Shown piece by piece: positions 11,274 to 20,645 of a stretch of DNA of 28,590 nucleotides. The position numbers and the translations under genes are program-made. Under the pieces are notes generated by a model, which was given only the letters and a program-made list of their open reading frames with translations, was not told the origin of the DNA and ran no database searches. This DNA comes from Cladosporium sp. IMV 00045. Lineage: Eukaryota > Ascomycota > Dothideomycetes > Cladosporiales > Cladosporiaceae. The stretch is from contig MSJI02000783.1 in assembly GCA_001931905.2 (NCBI GenBank), positions 1 to 28,590 on the forward strand, written 5' to 3'. How positions within the stretch are numbered: position 1 is the first letter of the stretch; each line of letters begins with the position of its first letter.

Positions 11274-12519
11274 CTACTCAGCCCAGACAACGGAACTCAG
11301 GCCATCCTCTCCGCCATCAATTCCCTTCGAGCCAACAGGAATACTAGTAATCAGGTTGCCCAGCTTGCCTGTGGATGGATTACGCGAAACGATAGCAACA
11401 TTCGCCGAGGTCTGTCCTGCAATCGCAACGAGGTCGCCAGCTTTGTTGATGGAGAACGTCCGAGGATACCACCCGTTTGCCTTTGTGTTCTCGACGATAG
11501 CCAGAGCACCAGAGAAGTTAATCCTGTAAGTCGCCATAGAGTCTTGCTGCGAGCCGTAAAGTTGGTCATTGCGGTTGGAAGCGTAGAGGAAGTTGCCGGC
11601 GACGTGGACCTCGGCGGCTTTGATGGGTTGCCTGCCAGCTGTGGGCTTTCCAGAAGCAAAGGTCGAAAGCGTTTGAGTCTTGTTCAGGGACATGCATCCG
11701 GAACTGGGGTACTTGACAGTCCAGGCTGATACAGAGTTGCTGAGCTCGTTGATGGTGTACAGCATCTGCCCTTGAGTCGAGCCGGCCGTGGGAGCCCACC
11801 AGGCGCCGTGACGTGGGCCATCACCAGAACCTGCTTGAGCGGCAGGGCATGCAGTCAGCTTGCCGGTCGAAGAGTCAACGCTGAATATGCGAATGAGATC
11901 GGCTCCGAGGTCTGGCACAACCAGGAACTTGCCAGTGGGATCTTTGAAGATGGCGTGCGGGTGAGGTGCATTCTGTCTGGAGCTCACTGGACCAGGTTGG
12001 GACATGGTGAACTTCTCCTTCTGCAGGACCTGAGAGCTGGAGCTCAGAGGCAGCTTGTAAGTTGCAATGGTCGATGGATCGCTATTTGCAAGTCAGATCG
12101 GAAAGCTGGGCATCGTCCAGATGTACCTACTATTCGGCCATGGCTACGAAGCTGGTACCATTAACGCCGCCGTACAGCGAACCATGGACCTCGCCACCAG
12201 TCGACTTAGCTTGGCCGCTCTGCCGCAGTGAGCCATCGTTGTTGACAGAGTAGGAGGTGATTACACTACCACCACCCCACGAGCCTGTCTCGTCGAAGCA
12301 GTACAGTGCCTTCGAAGGCGAGTCGAAGGTCAACCATGCTGGCATGCGTCCGCAGCCGGATGCAGTGGACGTGATGGCCAACGAGCCATTGCCATTGTTG
12401 CCGGCTGTGTAAGAAAGTGAATAGACAGAGCCGGAGAAGTGGCTAGCGTAGAGACTGGCTCCAAACGCACTTGGTACCAGACCAAGGGCAGTCACAGCGA
12501 TAGAGGAGATGAAGTGCAT
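11274..12519 (-). CDS. Secreted lactonase-family beta-propeller protein (carboxy-cis,cis-muconate cyclase-like)
   Basis: Two exons: 12519-12131 and 12081-11274. The 49-nt intron has donor GTAGGT, a CTGAC branch and acceptor AAATAG, in phase 2. The product is 398 aa. The ATG at 12519 begins a signal peptide (MHFISSIAVTALGLVPSAFG); the open frame runs to 12642, but the upstream extension is not signal-like. Repeated blade-like segments occur, including ASLYASHFSGSVYSL, NAPHPHAIFKDPTGKFLVV and GADLIRIFSVDSSTGKL. The N-A-P-H-P-H-A block and repeated D-x-x-T-G-K-L turns are typical of the seven-bladed lactonase family (PF10282), which includes 6-phosphogluconolactonase and fungal 3-carboxy-cis,cis-muconate lactonizing enzyme. 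Length agrees with fungal members. True substrate is uncertain; a signal peptide argues for an extracellular role. No other aromatic-catabolism gene is nearby. Confidence 0.88.
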
Positions 12520-13746
12520 TTTGAAAAGGACGCGGTATCGAACGCGGGATGATGGAGAAGAGAAAGAAGGGCTTGCTATACTCATCTGGGTTTCAAGATA
12601 GGGTTGGACCGTAGTTATGTGTTTTTCACGCTTGTCTTTCATCCTGAACGCAATCCGTATGCCTCTATCTCAGACAAGGCTCATCGGACGGTGTCCTGCA
12701 GTGTACGGTAGGCTTGTTGCAAGTAAGAATCCGGAGCGAGGCCTGCAGCAGACCCGCTACCGAAATGACACGGAGGCCACTGGTATGGTGCGACGTTAAT
12801 AAAGGAGTCGCAGCAATTCAGCCTATTCAACTTGAGGCGCGCTGTCCGCTTGGCTTTTGCCCAAGCTTCATCAAGTCCTCTTGCCGATAAATGCTAGAAG
12901 CAATTTACATTAGCAAGGAACATGATATTGAATACATGTACATTAATTCGCACCGTCACAATCTTAGCATGATCCACTGGGATGCCTTTCAGCCGTGTTT
13001 TCTGTCCAGAGATGGTCACCTACATCTGCTAATGTTAAAAGTACGTAAACATGACTATGTTCGATAGCTTGGTAAAGGAAATCGATCACTGACAGAGTTG
13101 AATGAACATAGGACGTCTTGAAAGATATATTCGATATGTTTCTCCGAAGGAATCGCCTTTTTCTGTCCTTTCATTCAATCGAAGAACCTGCGATTCACAT
13201 CACTGAAGCTATATTGGAGGTACAGTGCATTGCCATCCTCGGACACCGCTCCATTCATGACCCAAAGATTATCCAAATTGGCAATAGAAGTAGTGAATTC
13301 ATCGGCCTTGTTCGCGCCTGATGAAGTTACTGGTCGATATCAGCTGCGGCCTCATGTCGCCCGTACGCCAGGTGAGGTACACACAGTCAAACAAGATCCA
13401 GTGTCGCCCAAGACAAGGACGAAAGGAGATGGCTGAAAGACTCAGCTTATCGGGAGGCAGTTATGTCGTCACTCATTTGGGCCCATGTAGATGTGATGCG
13501 ACGTAAAACTGAGTGTCCCGCATCGTCTCCTCGATTTTCTGATATCGTACAGCTATTCATACGACGCTCGCTGCTGTCGCTCAAGCATATGTTTCTTGCG
13601 TGATGTACATCTATACACTCTTCATGTACAACCCTTGTCCATCCCCGGACATGCTGCTCCTCCCATCGTACTCGTACACTTTGCTTTGTTCATTGTTGGT
13701 ATAGATATGTTCTGTTGCGGATCTGCGCTGGTCGGGCTTATATCAT
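12520..13746. other. Intergenic region containing a decayed gene fragment
   Basis: This 1.2-kb spacer lies between the lactonase start and the 3' end of TOM5. Its only coding signal is the broken minus-strand fragment at 13175-13432, described separately. The remaining part (12520-13170) shows no supported gene. Confidence 0.5.
13175..13432 (-). pseudogene. Frameshifted gene fragment, family unknown
   Basis: The minus strand holds two adjoining stretches with strong protein-like character in different frames. The first (13432-13319) follows an acceptor-like CTTTCAG and includes GRHWILFDCVYLTWRTGDM, then RPQLISTSNFI. The second (13318-13175) reads ANKADEFTTSIANLDNLW, then VMNGAVSEDGNALYLQYSF, and ends in TGA. 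The frame changes at about 13318 without room for an intron: the only GT..AG pair there is 13 nt apart. It looks like the 3' part of a gene that has suffered an indel. I do not recognise the family. No reliable start or further upstream exon was found, although coding-like bits continue toward 13550. Confidence 0.5.
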
Positions 13747-14028
13747 TTACACGAGCTTGGAGGCGTAGTCGATGGCGAAGGGAGCTGAGCGGTTTGTTAG
13801 CTTGTCTGATGATTCCTTTCTTCCGTCGCATGGCAAGCCGGTTGCGAGGGGTATTCTCAATACATACAGAGGTAGAGGAGGACGCAGGTAGTGAGGGCGC
13901 CGTAGACGGTCTGCTTAGCCAGAGCCTCCTGCTGCTTAAGCTCCTCAGCGGAGGGAGGGGGAGGTGCTGCGAATTATTAGTTTTGAGCGCGATGTTGCAA
14001 TCATACTAATTCACTCACCGCCGAACAT
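13747..14028 (-). CDS. TOM5: Mitochondrial import receptor subunit TOM5
   Basis: Three small exons: 14028-14019 (10 nt), 13966-13868 (99 nt) and 13784-13747 (38 nt). The introns are 52 and 83 nt, with GTGAGT and GTATGT donors and CTAAT and GCTAAC branch sites. The product has 48 residues: MFGAPPPPSAEELKQQEAL at the N-terminus, a single membrane helix around TVYGALTTCVLLYLSPFAI, and DYASKLV at the C-terminus. This matches fungal Tom5 in length, in the proline-rich start followed by an acidic/amphipathic helix, and in the LLYLSPFAI-D-x-x-x-K-L end. Tom5 is a tail-anchored outer-membrane component of the TOM complex that helps pass precursors to the Tom40 pore. It is transcribed divergently from IWS1 across 323 bp. 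The gene is too fragmented to appear as a single open frame. Confidence 0.92.
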
Positions 14029-14351
14029 TTTGATATCTGAGGTGGTTGTATTGACGGTGAATGAAGTGGTTGATGAAGGAGATAATTGCTGGCGCTGCGC
14101 TGGTGATGCTCGCAACTGAGGATGAAAGTTGATGGGGGCACGGACGTTCTTTGCATGTGATGCGCGCCAAGCTGGAGACTTCATCAAAGGAGCGACGGCA
14201 TGTTCGCGCGCGATACTGCTTCATCACGTAGTAGCTTGCTGCTAACAACACTTCTCCCTCGAAACACTAAAGTCCACAACAACTTCGACCGCGATAAAGA
14301 CACGTTCATCCCGAAAACGATTCATTTGCAACCCGACTTGTGAGCGCCAAC
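14029..14351. promoter_or_regulatory. Divergent promoter region of TOM5 and IWS1
   Basis: The 323 bp between the two start codons must hold both promoters and 5' leaders. No CCAAT or TATA box was found by eye. The bases just before the IWS1 ATG (GCGCCAACATGG) give a good start context. Confidence 0.6.
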
Positions 14352-15791
14352 ATGGAGGATCTCGAAGTGCCGACTGGTTCGCCGGTGGTCGAGAACGGCC
14401 AAGAGCCCGAAGGCAACAATGATCCCGGCGACATCCAGAAGCCTGAGATTGAGGAAGAGAACGGTGCCACACCGCCGATGGCTGAGCCTACAAACGACAT
14501 GGACGCGGTAGAGGACGAGGCGATGCCTAATGATGGCGACAACGACGACGAGGAACAAGAGCCGAACAATGACGCAGACTCGGACCTCGATGAGCTAGAT
14601 GAGGCGCAATTCGACAACTTCGACCCAGAGAGCGCGAACATCAATGTGCCTGAGCAGCCAGTCGCTGTGGACGACAGCAACGTTGGACAACTGGGTGTTC
14701 ACAAGAGGAAGAGAGTGGAAGGAGACGATGGCGAGCGCAAAAAGAAGAAGAAAGAGGGCAGGCGAGAGAAGGCAAAGAAGGTCAGAGCTGGTGGCGATGA
14801 TGAAGACAACTTCGAGGGGGGTCCAGAGATGGAGGGCAGCAGGAGGAAGAAAGCCAGCACAGCTGCGAAGAAGACATCCAGAGCGAGGACACCTGAGAAC
14901 GAGGACAACCTTAGCCCCGAAGAGCGTGAGTTTGGACTTTATGGGAAAAGCTCTGTACAAAAATACTAATAACATATCACAGGTCGCCGACGCGCTCTCG
15001 ACCGCAAGATGGACGAGGCTCTTCGCAGCAACAAGCCTGCACGCCGCAAGGCTGGCGGTATTGATCTGGAAGCTGCTGGCGATGCTGAGCTCGAGGAAAT
15101 GCGCCAACGCATGGCCAACGCCTGCCAGGCCGATGCCGCAGCACGTCAGAACAATCAAGTCGCCACCCACAAGCTCAAACTGCTACCCGCAGTCACCGAA
15201 TTATTGAACAAAAACACCCTTCGCTCATCGATCGTTGATCCCGATATCAACATCCTTGAAGCCGTGCGTTTCTTCCTCGAGCCCGCTGATACCGATGCCG
15301 CCCTTCCCAACTACCAGATCCAGCGCGAGCTCTTCTCTATTCTCGGACGTCTCAGCATGACCAAGGAAGCCCTCATCGCTTCCGGCATTGCAAAGGTCAT
15401 GGTCTTCTACACCAAATCATCCCAAACCCAGCCCGCCATCAAACGTCAGGCCGAGCGCCTCGTCAGCGAATGGATGCGAATCGTACTCGGCAAGCGCAAG
15501 GACATGCGCGCCAAGACTGTGCAGTCCGCCACTTACGACCCGATGGCCGCCAGCCAGCGACCAGGAGGCAGTCAAATCGATCGCGCTGCTTTGGCTGCGG
15601 AGAAGCGCAGACGTGCGCTCGAGATTCCCGTTGTTGGCAATCGTGCTCGTGTCCAGGGCACTGTCGGCACGTACACAATTGCACCAGTCAACAATCTCAG
15701 CAATGTTGTTCAACAGGATAACCGCAGGCTGGGAAGCAGTGGTGAGGAGGCTTTCAGGAAGGTCGCCACAAGGGCTACTGGCAAGCGATAA
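14352..15791 (+). CDS. IWS1: Transcription elongation factor IWS1/SPN1
   Basis: Exons 14352-14925 and 14983-15791 are split by a 57-nt intron (GTGAGT, TACTAAT, ACAG; phase 1), giving 460 aa. Residues 1-190 are an acidic, disordered N-terminus with a lysine-rich patch (KKKKKEGRREKAKK), typical of IWS1. The conserved TFIIS N-terminal-like helical domain covers roughly residues 260-362, with LKLLPAVTELLNKNTLRSS, ILEAVRFFLEP, QIQRELFSILGRL and RLVSEWMRIVLGKR. The end is basic with RRRALEIPVV. Iws1/Spn1 binds Spt6 and RNA polymerase II and acts in elongation and chromatin assembly in the nucleus. The ATG at 14352 is preferred over the in-frame upstream GTG. The sequence is intact and shows no anomaly. 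Confidence 0.95.
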
Positions 15792-16136
15792 ATGCCATTC
15801 TGCAGGCAGTGGATGTCATACAGGGATCAAAATGGTGGGGAATGTATTACCGGGTTTAGCAAAGGGTCGATGCGTAAGGCGTTTGGAGTATGTTTTGACC
15901 GCCAGATCCGGAGAAAGGACTGGTACATCCTATCAGACTGACGGGTGGAGTGAAAAGAATCATGCAATTGCTGTACTAGTAAGAGAAATCACTATCAATT
16001 ACTCTCCAGACCCCTCCCGACGTTCCTTCCTTGGTCATCGCTCATCCCATCACACGGCAGTCACAAACTTGCAGAAACCTCACCTCACTATTACAGCGCA
16101 AGCAGCTTCGTCTCCCTTCTCAACAAAGTGAAAGAT
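15792..16136. other. Convergent 3' intergenic region
   Basis: This 345-bp space lies between the IWS1 stop and the stop of the minus-strand coiled-coil gene. It should hold both 3' UTRs. Nothing else was seen. Confidence 0.6.
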
Positions 16137-17384
16137 CTAGTCTAGGTCCATCCCCTTCATAGGTGAACTCGCACTGACGTTGGCAAGAGGGGACGACGGC
16201 GTGCGACCCAACCTCAATCGAGTTCTGTGCAGCGCGTTGAGCTCCCTCCTTGCCTGTATTTCCTCCCTTTCCAGTCGCTTCTGCTCAAGCTCCAGTTCCT
16301 TGTCCATGATCTGATGGTGGATTTCTTCTTCTTCGTCCGGTCTTTCGGTAAGGTCAATCACGCCGTGCTCCTCTCGCTTGATAGGCCCAAATTCCACTCT
16401 GGCGTCTTTTGGCTGCGTAGCGGGCGGAGAGCGACTCGATTCGATTTTGTTGGTCTGTTGCGAAGTCGAGTCGGCGGTTGGCGTCGTCGGCATGATTGTT
16501 GGGGTTGTGGGGAGCTCAGGAGCAGTGAAGTATGGTGCTTGAGTCTCCCCACGGCTAGGTGATGTTTGCAGTATCGAGTTGACTGCGTCCGGCAGAGATG
16601 CAATCTTCGAGGAATCATCATCTGACGTATCGAAGATCGGCTGCTTGTCCTGGCCCTGGAGACTACCTTCGCCTTCCATAAGAGATGCACTAGCATCACC
16701 GCCCGCCTTCTTCGCGGGTTCAGTCCGCTTTCTTTTCACTCCACGCTTGGCCGGTGATGCTCGAATACTCTTGGGGGTTGTGTTTTTCTCGTCGGGTGTT
16801 GGTGTACCGAGGTTGCGCTCGTTTGGAGTGCGACTTTCAAATGGCCGACACAGGATCTCGACGATGTGATCTTCTCCAGGGATACGTTCGAAAGCCTCCA
16901 GTGCCTTGTCCTCGTCGTCGTCCCAACGAGGTTTTGAGACTCCACGCTCGATCGTAATGACCACCGACAAATCATCCGCGGCATACTCCGAGTCTTCCTG
17001 ATGGCCTTTCTTTTGCATCAAAACTCACCAGACAAACCAGAACTCCGTATCTGGCTTATTTGCATCTTGCGCCTTGTGCCTCCAAAGCAACTGCGACTTA
17101 ACTTTCGAAGCCGTACCGTTTCTGCGCAAGGTTATGTGAAGGAGATTTGCACCTTGAAAGTCAAATTGTTGTGTAAGGGAGAACTCGATGCCTATCAGGC
17201 GGTCCAGGCCAGCCTTGTTGGGCATCACATAAAATTGAGACCGACGAGCTGTATAGTCGCCCGCATGCAGGACGTTGTCACCAGTATTCGTCGCTGGTGC
17301 TTCCGAGTTGGCGACTGCATCGTACTCCTGGAGCACCTTCTTCTGGTGGTATACTAGAACTTTGAAGCCGCCTTTGTGCCGCAT
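16137..17384 (-). CDS. Uncharacterised protein with coiled-coil C-terminus; single in-frame TGA
   Basis: One reading frame runs from the ATG at 17384 to the stop at 16137 (about 415 codons) but is interrupted once by TGA at 17027-17025. The N-terminal part (119 aa) has a beta-rich look: FKVLVYHQKKVLQEYDAV, then FDFQGANLLHITLRRNG, and ends EFWFVW. After the TGA the frame continues with DDLSVVITIERG, a basic KRGVKRKRTEPAKK patch (NLS-like), a disordered Pro/Ser/Thr region, a VIDLTE motif that fits a SUMO-interaction motif, and a coiled coil with ELELEQKRLEREEIQARREL. The N-terminus faintly recalls the fungal DUF7918 family; this is only an impression. A perfect GTGAGT overlaps the TGA, but no downstream AG restores the frame. 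Options are an unusual intron, stop-codon readthrough, two proteins (a second ATG lies at 17018) or a disabled gene. Confidence 0.6.
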
Positions 17385-17793
17385 GCTGATGAAGAGTTGT
17401 GTTGCTCAATGTCCGTGTGTCTTTGTCCAATGGAGGGAAAGGCAGGCAGTGTTGCAGAGAAAGTGGTTGCTTTTGGAATGGATGTAGACTGCAAGGTCAG
17501 TAGGTTTTAATCTTGAACTTGCAGGCTGAGCAAGCCCAAGGCAGCAGAGATCACTGTAGCTCATTCACAGCACATCGGTCTACAGTGAAACGCTGAGAGA
17601 AAGTGAATTTATTGGTGCTATCATCATCATTCGATGGTATCTGCCAGCTATTTTAGCCAGTCGTGAGCCTCTCCAGCTTCTCCATGACACTCGAGTTCGG
17701 AGAGTCAGTCACAAGACTGGCACACACGTAGAAGTGACTTTTGCCCAAAGACTTGTCGTATCAAGGATGGGTCGTTCGACCGCATGAGAAAAT
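17385..17793. other. Intergenic region between two coiled-coil genes
   Basis: 409 bp between the start of the 17384 gene and the stop of its upstream same-strand neighbour. The stop of that neighbour (17794) directly follows a GTGAGT donor-like sequence, so a further small exon of it could lie here; I could not identify one. Confidence 0.4.
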
Positions 17794-19235
17794 CTAATCA
17801 CGAAAACTCACACCAAACCTTTCTTCAAGCTCAATCGCTCGCCTGAGCTCGTCAGCTCTGTTTTGAGCCATCAACAGCTCGTAATCCAGCCTGGCCCGGC
17901 GAACCTCTCTCTGCTCGTTTTCTCTCACACTAGTGTCGGCGGCGGAGGGAGTCGAGTCTGCTGTTGCCTGAGCTGGTCTTACGGAGCTGTCTCTAGCGAT
18001 GGTTGACAACGAAGGCCCACGGACTGTCGATGCGGCATCGAGTGAAGGCGGTGCTTCGAGCTCGTGTGAGCCACCGAGAAAGTCGATAATGTCCCTAGCC
18101 CTGCAATTCGAGTGGGTTGGCTGCTTCGCAGGGAGGCTCTCACGGCTTCAAACAGCTCGTTTCGTCCCCGAGCTCTCTGCGAGGTGACTTGACAGCGCTG
18201 AACGTCTGCTGTAACTACTGGTTGTACGCTTGGATGATGACTCGTCTGGCTCTTGTAATGTGACACTCCTTCGCTTCTTGACGGTGTAGTCAACTCTTGT
18301 GCTGCTAGCAATTCTTTTTGATCGGCGCGAGTGCTCTCCAGTGCTTGCAGTAATGACCTTGTCATTCTGATGCTTTGGTTCAGGATAAGGCTGAGTTTCT
18401 ACCTCGACCGAAGATCTCTTGCTGATCACTTCGCTGGGTTTCGACGCTGTAGATGCAGCTGAAGGATCGAGTTTGATCGGATCTAGGAGTAACGTGTCAA
18501 CGATCATGATCGAGTCGGAATGTCATATTAATTGAGGCTCATAGACAAACCCATGATTCTGAATTCGAACGCATAAACCTCATGCTCACTCGACTCTGGT
18601 GGTCCCAACCATTCGACGTGCGAGACGATCGAGTCCAGTGGCACATACAGCGCAGGGCCTTTGCCAACTGACAGAGTCACCGGCGGTGCAATGCCAAAGC
18701 CTACATGTACGGCGATGCAACCCTCGGGCGCTTTCGTGAGAGCCGTCCATTCGCAATCATAGAGGTTTTGCGCAAGGTCGGAATCAAGCACTGAGTCACC
18801 AATTAGTGTTTCATATTGCGCAAAATAGCACAAGCCATACTCACACCGTTGCGGCGTGGCCCTTTCGCCAATTGTAGAATTACCGGCATCCTTGATATTC
18901 CAATTCCAGTGCTCATTCCAGATAACTTCAGGCTCCCTCGATGTGTCGAGGCTCGCGAATGGTATCCACCAGTATTGCACTTTAGATGGGAAAAATGACG
19001 CAGGCTTCTTGGGCCCCAAAGCTATTGCCGCTCTCAATTCTTCGGACTGGGCGAAGTCAAATCTTTGATGCAGCTTCAAGATGATCTGTAAGCCGATATC
19101 TGCATCGATAGTGACTAAAGCACGCGAGAGCTTCGTCTTCGTGTAGTCCTCGCTGTGAGATCCGGGAGCGTGATGCTCCTCCACAGCCGGACCGTCTCTT
19201 ATCTTGAGCTGCACGGACAGGTCGTCTGTATGCAT
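17794..19235 (-). CDS. Uncharacterised multi-exon protein with coiled-coil C-terminus; unresolved junction around an in-frame TGA
   Basis: Exon 1 is 19235-18845 and exon 2 is 18790-18551. The intron between them (54 nt, GTGAGT, CACTAAT branch, TCAG) is a multiple of three and free of stops. A second intron, 18550-18483 (donor GTTTGT, acceptor CCTAG), leads to exon 3 from 18482. Exon 3 meets TGA at 18150-18148, but the same frame resumes as ARDIIDFLGGSHELEAPP and ends at 17794. Either a 93-nt intron (18193-18101, donor GTCAAG, acceptor TTGCAG) removes the stop, or the TGA is real. The N-terminal ~210 residues are globular, with DDLSVQLKIRDG, FDFAQSEELRAAI and YVPLDSIVSHVEWLG. The middle is Ser/Lys/Arg-rich and probably disordered; the end is a coiled coil (RRARLDYELLMAQNRADELR). 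Its architecture matches the neighbour at 16137-17384. Function is unknown. Confidence 0.6.
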
Positions 19236-19563
19236 CGTATGATCGTCTGTCTAATTCTGTTGGTTTAGAGGATCAAGACTGAAAGAGCCGAATGGAGGTT
19301 CTGATGTCAGTTGAGATTCTGAAGGAAAAAAGATAATAAGTGAAAAGTCAGGACTGGCGTGAGGTAGTCGCGTTCATAAACGTGTTAGCACGAGCCGCCA
19401 ATCTGAGCAGTGGAAACGATGACCACGAGAATTTCATGTGAAGTGGTGTCTGTCAGTTTATGGGATATATTGGACATTTGTGAAACGTGGGCCTTTTGTA
19501 CAGACGATCTTTCCATCCTCTCCTTCGCTTGTCATTCAAACCCTAGCTTTCTCCTCTCCTGAT
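19236..19563. other. Intergenic region
   Basis: 328 bp between the start of the coiled-coil gene (minus strand) and the stop of NDUFA8 (minus strand). It should contain the coiled-coil gene's promoter and the NDUFA8 3' UTR. No other feature was seen. Confidence 0.5.
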
Positions 19564-20261
19564 CTATTGAGTCGTAATGCTGTGTGCGTAGATCTGTCGC
19601 TTGCGCTCGTGGACAGGGGTCTCGTTCTCAGGCGCACCGGGTATCTTCTTCTCCAGCTTCTGTTCGGTTGTTAGCAGGGATGCGCGTCGTCTTTCAGTCT
19701 CACGCCTTGGTCGCGCAGGATTTCCCAACATACCAGGTTGTCAAAAACACACTTGTTCAAAGGCCTCTCAAACTTCCTGCATTGCCAGAGCTGCTGGTTG
19801 TTGTTGTCGAGGCATTCCCAGTGCTTGCGGAACTCGGTCAAGCAGTGCTTGTTGATGTCGTCCAGCCTAAGATGCATGTCAGGTATACTCTTTGGCTTGT
19901 CCACTTTCCCAACCAAACAACGTCTTCTTTCCCGTCATGTTCCGGGTGTACGTACACGCTGGTTGCGCATCTTGTGACCTTGCGACCCTCCCTCAAGCAG
20001 TCCAATTCTCCCTTTCCGTTCGCGTCCGTCTTGCACTTCATGTAGTCATCGTTGTAGGGTTGGCAGCGCGCTCCAATGAAGAAGCTAGCGCTCATAAGAG
20101 GAGCCGAAGAGGCGCCAACCTCTTGCACCTTGGGAATAGACTCCGGGAGGGGAGTGGTGTCCACGAGGACCTGCTGGTTGAATCTTGGCGGAAAATGTCA
20201 GCAGTTGATTGCTTGGGGGGTCAGAAGCATTTGGGGCATACCTGGGTTGTCTGGTGGACAT
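19564..20261 (-). CDS. NDUFA8: NADH:ubiquinone oxidoreductase subunit NDUFA8 / NUO-20.8
   Basis: Four exons: 20261-20242, 20183-19956, 19866-19734 and 19659-19564. Donors are GTATGC, GTACGT and GTATGT; the product is 158 aa. Two CHCH domains give four exact C-x9-C motifs: CQPYNDDYMKC, CLREGRKVTRC, CLTEFRKHWEC and CRKFERPLNKC. This twin pair is diagnostic of the complex I accessory subunit NDUFA8 (NUO-20.8 in Neurospora). It is an intermembrane-space protein imported and oxidised by the Mia40 pathway and needed for complex I assembly. The N-terminal EVGASSAPLMSASFFIGARC also matches the family. The last exon, ending RKRQIYAHSITTQ, is reached only by splicing: unspliced reading stops after DDAHPC within intron 3. 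The gene is divergent from NUP57 and has a CCAAT box 110 bp upstream. Confidence 0.95.
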
Positions 20262-20645
20262 GGTGAAGGCTCAATGGGTGGTATTTGCTATTCTGTCGTC
20301 GACTTAGAGCTCACATGAGGTTCATAGAGCCGTAGACTTGAAGCGGAGGTAATCGCGACGGCAGCAGCCGATTGGCCCGCCGGTGCAAGCTACAGGCGCG
20401 TTTCTCGCTGCTCGCGACTCTGGCATTCGACTTTCTTGCGTTTCACAACTCCAATACGAACCACAATAGAGGCTCGTTTTAGGAGCGCACTTGGGTCTAA
20501 TCGCAAAACTCGACAGTCCTTTCAAAACTCTTCACTCTTTCACGACGAGCACACAAGAACGACTACAAAGTACTACCGCCTTTCATCGAGCTCTAGCTGG
20601 GTTCTCGCGATTCAACTACCTTATAACCCGGACACTTGCTTCAAC
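20262..20645. promoter_or_regulatory. Divergent promoter region of NDUFA8 and NUP57
   Basis: 384 bp separate the two start codons. It contains one CCAAT box (20371-20375) in NDUFA8 orientation and a long pyrimidine-rich stretch before NUP57. The NUP57 frame is open upstream to 20436, but that part is treated as 5' leader. Confidence 0.65.
20371..20375 (-). promoter_or_regulatory. CCAAT box upstream of NDUFA8
   Basis: ATTGG on the plus strand reads CCAAT toward NDUFA8, 110 bp before its ATG. The fungal HAP (CCAAT-binding) complex is known to control respiratory-chain genes, so a role here is plausible. The motif is only five bases and could be chance. Confidence 0.4.

Noticed and set aside
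14595..15170. 191-codon minus-strand frame over IWS1
   Set aside because: It spans the IWS1 intron and exons antisense and has no recognisable features.
16998..17028. 31-nt GTGAGT..CAG intron in the 16137-17384 gene
   Set aside because: It is too short for a normal intron and would put the downstream coiled-coil region out of frame.
20436..20645. N-terminal extension of NUP57 by 70 codons
   Set aside because: The stretch lacks FG or helical character, lies in the divergent promoter, and MSLFGN is a typical nucleoporin start.
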